Source of the DNA: Chitinophaga sp. CB10
GTDB taxonomy: Bacteria; Bacteroidota; Bacteroidia; Chitinophagales; Chitinophagaceae
NCBI GenBank assembly: GCA_001870995.2
Contig: MLAV02000007.1
Location: 124,001 to 188,000, forward strand
DNA length: 64,000 bases
Direction of reading: 5' to 3'
Shown: piece by piece, positions 59,112-64,000 of the stretch
Numbering within the stretch: the first letter of the stretch is position 1
Layout: each line of letters starts with the position of its first letter
Translations under genes and position numbers: made by a program
The notes under the pieces: generated by a model
Databases searched by the model: none
Told to the model about the DNA's origin: nothing
What the model saw: only the letters and a program-made list of their open reading frames with translations

Positions 59112-61067
59112 TTAACGGAAACTAATGAAAGAAGGCGCTCTTAACGCAGAAATATCAAAGCGGAAATCTACCACCGTCGTCACCTCTATACGCAGGTTAT
59201 TCATCGGCTGCGGCGCGTTCGGGAAATAGTACGCCGCCAGCTTAAGCGTGTTGAGGGACAGGTTTTCGTTCTTCACCCGCATACCGCCGCCAATGCCCCA
59301 CAGCAAGGGATTCTTGAACAGGTCGTTGCTCTTGTACGTCAGCATGGAGGTTTGCAGCGACGTGAAGAAATTGAATTTGAAGCCCAGTATTTTCAACGGA
59401 CTGTAATACACGGTCTCGGAATTAAAGTTCAGTCGCTGATAGCCGTTCAGGGTAGTATTGCGATACCCCCATATCCCGTTCTCCATGTTAATGTTCAGCG
59501 GTTTATAGAAGTAAGGATTGGGGTTGTTGAGATAATCCCCGGTCAGGAACTGGCGGAACCTGAATTTGCCGAGGTTCACGAGTCGACTGTAATACTCTAC
59601 CCGCCCATGGATCACGGCATCTTCCGATGCGCTCCTGGACCAGAAACTGCCTATTTCCGCAGTGGTGTTAAACAGCCCCTGTTTGCGGGTAAGCCAGAAC
59701 TTTTGCCAGGAAGTACCCGTGTACAGCCGCCGCCTGTCGCGCCAGGTTTCCCAGCCCGCGGATACGTTCACGTTAAAGCCCAGGGGAATATCCTCCGTTC
59801 GCCCGAAGCCGAAGAAGTGATGGGCTTTAAAGTAATCCAGCCGGTAGGCCTGCAGTTCGAGCAGGTAATACCGGTGGTTGTTATACACCGGGTCTTCCTT
59901 ATACGTCAGCTGATCCGGCTTTCGCTGGAAATGCAGGTTGTAATGCCGCGCCAGGATGGCCACATTGGGCTTGCCGTTGCCGCTGCGCCCATTATGGTCG
60001 TAGTTATTGATAAAGTTATAACCCAGCCAGCCGTCGATCACCGTGTAGCGGTAATCCCGGTAGAGCGTATCATCCCGGTTCCAGATGTTGATGGAAAAAT
60101 TATTGGCCAGGGTAAGCCCGCCCACAAATTTGGCGGAGTTCCGGTACAACGGCCGGTCAAACGTGATATAATACGTACCCTCGTACACGTTAGAATCCAG
60201 CTGGTTGGTGTTGTTCAGCGTGCTGTAGCCCACTGCCATGTCTATAAAGCTCCCGCCGATGTTGGATTTCGTGTAGCGTACCTCCGAGTTCCACTTGGGC
60301 GTATAGTCCTTCCGCCAGCTAAAGCCCACCTGCAGGCCTTGCCCGGCCCCCAGCAGGTTGTTGTTATAGACTTTCGCCGCCACGTTGGTAGCGCTTACCT
60401 GCGACACGTCCGCGCCATATTCAAACACGTCTTTGGTCACCACTTCAATATCCACCGAGTCGGACATAGGATCGCCGGGGATCACATAAATACGGGCATC
60501 CTGTATAAAAGGCCGGTTACGGAGGTAACGTTCATTATCCGCCAGCTCAAAAGGTTCCAGCCGGTCGTCTTCCCGGAAGAAGAGGTTTTGCCGGATCATC
60601 CACTGCTTCGTATCATAATGGAGCCGGTTGGCGATTTTGAGCAGCTTCATGGAAGTGGTAAAAGTGGTATCGTTGATGTTGCTGGGCCCAAATACCTTTA
60701 CCCTGCGGTAGTGGATATTTCGGATCACTTTGCCTGCAAAGGGTGTAAAATATGCCTCACTTTTCTGGATCACACTGTCGTTTTGCGGAAGGGGCTCCGG
60801 CTCATTTTGCCGGGTAATCCGGCGGATAAAAGAGTCCCGGAAGGCTTTATTCCGCATGGAATCCCTGTACTCAAACAATTTCCTGAATATTCCGTTATGA
60901 TGGCGGGAGGAGGTATCTCCCACGGGAGGGCGCATCAGGCGCGGCACGACCGTATCCCGCAGAACCGGCAACTGGTCAGCCATTGCATGGGTACGGGAAA
61001 TCGCCGGCTGCAGGTACAGCAGGCAGGTAACAGTTATAACGAACAATATTTTTAATAAAAACCTCAA
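59112..61067 (-). CDS. Omp85/BamA-like outer-membrane protein
   Basis: A 651-residue protein with a signal peptide (to AISRTHA). Residues ~110-215 include POTRA-like stretches (KVIRNIHYRRVKVFGPS, DARIYVIPGDPMSDSVDIEV). The C-terminal ~430 residues are a 16-strand-type barrel with aromatic edge residues (for example GAGQGLQVGFSWRKDYTPKW) and a final FISFR. One or two POTRAs only, so it is a TamA/BamA-type relative rather than full BamA (which has five). May insert or export proteins, or be a surface-antigen type. A large antisense ORF over it is a composition artefact. Confidence 0.85.
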   Translation of the reverse strand: MRFLLKILFVITVTCLLYLQPAISRTHAMADQLPVLRDTVVPRLMRPPVGDTSSRHHNGIFRKLFEYRDSMRNKAFRDSFIRRITRQNEPEPLPQNDSVIQKSEAYFTPFAGKVIRNIHYRRVKVFGPSNINDTTFTTSMKLLKIANRLHYDTKQWMIRQNLFFREDDRLEPFELADNERYLRNRPFIQDARIYVIPGDPMSDSVDIEVVTKDVFEYGADVSQVSATNVAAKVYNNNLLGAGQGLQVGFSWRKDYTPKWNSEVRYTKSNIGGSFIDMAVGYSTLNNTNQLDSNVYEGTYYITFDRPLYRNSAKFVGGLTLANNFSINIWNRDDTLYRDYRYTVIDGWLGYNFINNYDHNGRSGNGKPNVAILARHYNLHFQRKPDQLTYKEDPVYNNHRYYLLELQAYRLDYFKAHHFFGFGRTEDIPLGFNVNVSAGWETWRDRRRLYTGTSWQKFWLTRKQGLFNTTAEIGSFWSRSASEDAVIHGRVEYYSRLVNLGKFRFRQFLTGDYLNNPNPYFYKPLNINMENGIWGYRNTTLNGYQRLNFNSETVYYSPLKILGFKFNFFTSLQTSMLTYKSNDLFKNPLLWGIGGGMRVKNENLSLNTLKLAAYYFPNAPQPMNNLRIEVTTVVDFRFDISALRAPSFISFR

Positions 61068-61217
61068 TATATCCCCCTGTAAACAATTATAATTAAAAAA
61101 AATGGTTTAGGAACAGTACTTCCTGTTTTACTTTAACGGGAATGATAATTGAAAGTTTCAGACCAGAAGTATAAAAGCAGTTATAAATTTTATTGATCAC
61201 CTTAAAACTAAAAGTAT

Positions 61218-61379
61218 ATGCTACGTTGGGCTGTAATTTTTCTGATTATTGCGATTATCGCGGCGATCTTCGGGTTTGGCGGGATTGCGGCAAGCGCTAC
61301 TGGCATCGCCAAGATCCTGTTCTTTATATTCCTGATTATGTTTGTAGTGTCGTTGCTGGCGGGAGTATTTAGAAAATAG
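61218..61379 (+). CDS. DUF1328 small membrane protein (YtjA-like)
   Basis: A 53-residue protein: MLRWAVIFLIIAIIAAIFGF, then GGIAASATGIAKILFFIF and LIMFVVSLLAGVFRK. This is the DUF1328 pattern with two TM helices around GFGGIA-x2-A-x-GIAKILF. Function unknown; often stress-induced. It lies divergent to the Omp85-like gene and is followed by a terminator. Confidence 0.92.
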   Translation: MLRWAVIFLIIAIIAAIFGFGGIAASATGIAKILFFIFLIMFVVSLLAGVFRK

Positions 61380-61391
61380 GGCCTGAAAGCA

Positions 61392-61425
61392 GATTGCTTC
61401 AGTACCTTGCGGCGCTGAAGCAATC
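61392..61425. terminator. Terminator between convergent genes
   Basis: GATTGCTTCAG and CTGAAGCAATC form a perfect 11-bp stem, followed by TTTTG on the plus strand. It closes the DUF1328 gene and possibly the convergent gene. Confidence 0.9.
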
Positions 61426-61430
61426 TTTTG

Positions 61431-62192
61431 TTATTTCATGATGCTGGTTTCCCAGCCGTCGTATTCTGCATTTACCTGTTGGGCTACCTCCCAGAGGGTC
61501 ATCACCACCCGGTCTATCACCGCTTCGGTTGCCTTGTCGGACCGCACGATGCAAAGCCGGTAAGGATATTCGGGGTTCTCGTCTACCTTGATGTCGTGCA
61601 GCAGCGTGAAACCGATTTCCTGTATGTGCTGCCAGTAAAGGTTCTTATCCTCCTCTGTTTTGAAATGTATCCAATGCTCAATCGGGCGCTCTTTCTCTGA
61701 TGCGTCCCCGTGTTTGCGGAGCATCCGCAGGACCTTGCGGTTCTGGATGCGCTGAAATTCATACACGTCCGGGAAAAGATAATCGAAATACAATTCCCAG
61801 TTGTTATCTTCCTTTACGCCGTAATCATAACGGTATTCCGGGAAGTTAACCATAGCGTCCGCAATATATTTATCGTGCAGCAGGGTACTGCCTGCATAGA
61901 AGTAAAAATCCCTTACCCCGTTGGAAAAGGTACGGCCTACAAAATGTGCGTCCAGTTTGGATTGCAGCACTTCCACCAATCTATCCTCAATTTCGCCCAT
62001 GATAGCAAATTCATCATTGTGCGGAAATCCGTCTTCACGTGGATGATTCAGATAAACTGTTATATATATGGCATTCGGCTTGTCCTTCAATGGCGCAAAT
62101 CGTCTCAGATCAAGGTCTAGCCCTATTACTGCTGGACTTTCTTCAATATGGCACGTGTAAATATCCCAGTCCGGTCGGTAATCCTTATGCAT
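61431..62192 (-). CDS. DUF695 protein with C-terminal RraB-like domain
   Basis: A 253-residue cytoplasmic protein. Residues ~1-135 fit DUF695 (YITVYLNHPREDGFP, GEIEDRLVEVLQSKLDAHFV, GRTFSNGVRDFYFYAG), and ~160-250 resemble the RraB/ribonuclease-E-inhibitor-B fold (LRKHGDASEKERPIEHWIHF, LYWQHIQEIGFTLLHD). This two-domain form is common in Bacteroidota; function unknown. Confidence 0.85.
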   Translation of the reverse strand: MHKDYRPDWDIYTCHIEESPAVIGLDLDLRRFAPLKDKPNAIYITVYLNHPREDGFPHNDEFAIMGEIEDRLVEVLQSKLDAHFVGRTFSNGVRDFYFYAGSTLLHDKYIADAMVNFPEYRYDYGVKEDNNWELYFDYLFPDVYEFQRIQNRKVLRMLRKHGDASEKERPIEHWIHFKTEEDKNLYWQHIQEIGFTLLHDIKVDENPEYPYRLCIVRSDKATEAVIDRVVMTLWEVAQQVNAEYDGWETSIMK

Positions 62193-62608
62193 ATAAAAAA
62201 ATTAAAATAACGCAACAGCTGGCTGTAAAGATACGGAGCTTGCCGTTACCACAGAAAAGATAAAACCCTTTTCTGCACGCTTTTTTATCCACATAAACCA
62301 TTTCAGTTTCTTTTTCCTGTACGTACAACGGTAGTGGCAGCACGAAAACCAGGGGATTATATAAATTTTTTTATTTATTTATAGAGAAGCAAATGCTGCC
62401 CCGGTGCGGCTTAACATTAATTAACACTTACCATCTCCGCAGTATGCCATAATCAAACCCTCTACTGTAAAGCATTACGGCCTCCGATACCTTTCAGAGC
62501 CATGCTTATGGCGGTTTGCACACACCACTCATCCTAAAAAACCGATTTTCTACAGAGTTTCCAATTAATTTAGCCGCCGTTAATTGTTGTACGCTAGTAT
62601 TTGTTATT
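62193..62608. other. 416-bp intergenic region
   Basis: AT-rich around 62340-62390 with T-runs; a 10-bp palindrome TGTACGTACA lies at 62318-62327. It should hold promoters for the DUF695 gene and the barrel gene at 62609. No gene or RNA was recognised. Confidence 0.5.
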
Positions 62609-64000
62609 ATGAGAAAAACTTTATTGCTGGTAACAGGTTGGATCTTACTGTGTCAGAACGTGTTATTTGCCCAGCATGCAGGAGGAAAAGCCGGTGGGGA
62701 TCAAACCGGAACATTGTATGGAAAATTGATTGACGCACAAACAGGGAAACCAGTAGAATACGCTTCCGTAGCCGTTCTCAAGCCGGATTCCGCTGTGCTC
62801 ACCGGCATGCTCTCCAAGCCAAACGGTGATTTTAACTTCGAAACTTTGCCGCTGGGAAAATATATTCTCCGCATCAACTTCATCGGTTACGAAACAGTCT
62901 ACAGAACGGCCGCGCTCACGCCTAAATCATCCTCCGTGGATGTAGGCAATATCAAAATTGCGCCGAATTCAAAAACACTCAACGTCGTGAATGTAGTGGG
63001 CGAAAAACCCGCCTTCTCCATGGCCATTGATAAAAGAGTCTTCAACGTCGACAAAAATTTATCCAGTATAGGCGGTACCGCTACCGATGTACTCAAACAG
63101 GTGCCTTCCGTGAACGTGGATATAGACGGTAACGTGACCGTGCGCAACGGCTCCCCGACCATCTTCATCGACGGCCGCCCCTCCACGCTCACCCTCGATC
63201 AAATCCCCGCGGACGCGATTGAAAAAATCGAAGTAGTCACCAACCCATCCGCCAAATACGACGCGGAAGGAATGAGCGGTATCCTCAACATCGTGCTGAA
63301 GAAAAATAAGAAAGCCGGCATTAACGGACAGCTCTCCGCCGGCGGCTCTACACTCGGCAGCACCAACGGCGGACTCGATTTCAACCTCCGCCAGGAGAAA
63401 TTCAACTTCTTCGTGAACTATAATTTCCGGAACAGGGTGTCGCCGTTTAACAGTCGCCTCTTCCGCAAAAATATAGGCCAGGATACGACCACGTTTACGG
63501 AACAGCTCCAGGAGGGCGACTTCTATCGCCGATTCCAGAACGGACGCATCGGGTTCGACTGGTTTATCGACAACCGCAATACCCTCAGCATTTCCGAAAA
63601 CATTACCACGGGTAATTTCAATAACTATAACGACCAAACCGTGAACGAACTCGATGCCAGCCGGCAACGGGTACGCTACGGCACAGGTATCAACAATACG
63701 AAAAACGGTTTCAAAAGCTATAATACCCAACTCGGTTATAAACACACCTTCGCGAAGGAAGGCCACGAACTCACCGCGGACGTGACTTACAGCACTAACA
63801 GCGGGGATAACTCTTCCGACTTCTCCCTCCAGTACTTCGACCTGAAAGGGGAAAATATTTTCGATCCCATCCCGCAAAAGCGCTATGGTAACGGTGGCGG
63901 CAAAACGACCTACATCACCGGCCAGGTGGATTACGTCAACCCGCTGTCCGAGAAATCGAAGATTGAAGCCGGTATCCGTACCAACACCCGCCAGTTCACG
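62609..64000 (+). CDS. Outer-membrane beta-barrel protein with CarboxypepD_reg-like and plug domains, N-terminal part (cut by window edge)
   Basis: The 464 visible codons are all open. A signal peptide (MRKTLLLVTGWILLCQNVLF) is followed by a carboxypeptidase-regulatory-like domain (YGKLIDAQTGKPVEYASVAV, YILRINFIGYE), a TonB plug-like domain (DVLKQVPSVNVDIDGNVTVR, PTIFIDGRPS, EKIEVVTNPSAKYDAEG) and the first barrel strands. This is the OMP_b-brl_3 type found in Bacteroidota. It probably transports or binds an unknown ligand; no partner SusD gene is visible. The C-terminus lies past 64000. Confidence 0.92.
   Translation, partial: MRKTLLLVTGWILLCQNVLFAQHAGGKAGGDQTGTLYGKLIDAQTGKPVEYASVAVLKPDSAVLTGMLSKPNGDFNFETLPLGKYILRINFIGYETVYRTAALTPKSSSVDVGNIKIAPNSKTLNVVNVVGEKPAFSMAIDKRVFNVDKNLSSIGGTATDVLKQVPSVNVDIDGNVTVRNGSPTIFIDGRPSTLTLDQIPADAIEKIEVVTNPSAKYDAEGMSGILNIVLKKNKKAGINGQLSAGGSTLGSTNGGLDFNLRQEKFNFFVNYNFRNRVSPFNSRLFRKNIGQDTTTFTEQLQEGDFYRRFQNGRIGFDWFIDNRNTLSISENITTGNFNNYNDQTVNELDASRQRVRYGTGINNTKNGFKSYNTQLGYKHTFAKEGHELTADVTYSTNSGDNSSDFSLQYFDLKGENIFDPIPQKRYGNGGGKTTYITGQVDYVNPLSEKSKIEAGIRTNTRQFT

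Noticed and set aside
59352..61055. 567-codon plus-strand frame over the Omp85-like gene
   Set aside because: Antisense to a protein with signal peptide, POTRA and barrel pattern; His/Val/Ile-rich composition without domains is typical of the opposite strand of such a gene.
62318..62327. 10-bp palindrome TGTACGTACA in the last intergenic region
   Set aside because: Too short to stand out from chance in 64 kb, and not at a position that fits a known promoter.
1..64000. CRISPR arrays, tRNA/rRNA genes, transposases, integrases or phage genes
   Set aside because: Searched for by eye through repeats, cloverleaf-like features and protein motifs; none found.

Overview
The window looks like an ordinary chromosomal stretch of a Bacteroidota bacterium, most likely Chitinophaga or a close relative in the Chitinophagaceae. 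This is inferred from family content: an OMP_b-brl_3 outer-membrane barrel protein, a PCMD lipoprotein with a partner barrel, GH28 and GH43 glycosidases with Sec signal peptides, FtsX/MacB-type permeases, several DinB-like proteins, and genes that mostly lack strong Shine-Dalgarno sequences. No rRNA, tRNA, CRISPR array, transposase or prophage gene was seen. Both ends cut genes: an Old Yellow Enzyme gene on the left and an outer-membrane barrel gene on the right.

Layout. 1-1131: OYE-type oxidoreductase divergent from an AraC regulator. 1353-6857: the most unusual locus, with a small secreted beta-sandwich protein, a 917-residue outer-membrane protein (Ig-like domains, usher-sized barrel, two C-terminal CnaB-like domains), a Crp/Fnr regulator and a PapD-like two-domain periplasmic protein. 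I read this as a possible chaperone-usher-like surface-fibre system with its own regulator, a candidate operator (1353-1367) and a hairpin between subunit and usher. 6871-16999: hydrolases, a lipoprotein, an FtsX permease, a hybrid histidine kinase, a UbiA-family prenyltransferase, an AAA ATPase, a GNAT and a PH-domain protein. 17018-21889: O-acetylhomoserine sulfhydrylase behind a perfect 16-bp inverted repeat, a nucleotidyltransferase-metallophosphoesterase pair, MscS, and a Crp/Fnr-DUF4260 pair. 21945-27493: small housekeeping and unknown genes, an FGE-like protein that keeps the catalytic cysteine pair, and an ArsR-SRPBCC-DoxX operon with two palindromic operators.

27585-35211: GH43, DinB, the Hen1-Pnkp RNA-repair cassette (overlapping ATGA, own upstream palindrome), a Rof-like antiterminator and a GH28 pectinase. 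35299-41518: SDR, CsbD, and an EmrB-EmrA-TolC-like tripartite efflux operon divergent from an AraC regulator. 41632-46539: S10-like peptidase, barrel plus PCMD lipoprotein, FUSC-like membrane protein, PAP2 phosphatase. 46540-50061: a gap with a CRP-like palindrome and a possible 51-codon membrane ORF, an unknown membrane protein overlapping a second PAP2 gene tail to tail, an MBL-fold hydrolase, DinB and MarR. 50190-57940: voltage-gated-type channel with a zinc ribbon, nicotinate phosphoribosyltransferase, zinc metallopeptidase, and a four-gene operon (MDR reductase, FdhD, YdeP-type molybdoenzyme, DUF1089) ending in a strong terminator. 58004-64000: nitronate monooxygenase-like enzyme, Omp85-like barrel, DUF1328 small membrane protein, DUF695 protein, and a partial outer-membrane barrel protein.

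Start codons were often moved downstream of the longest reading frame where an ATG followed by a signal peptide or conserved domain made this more likely. All functional names come from motif reading; no database search was possible.
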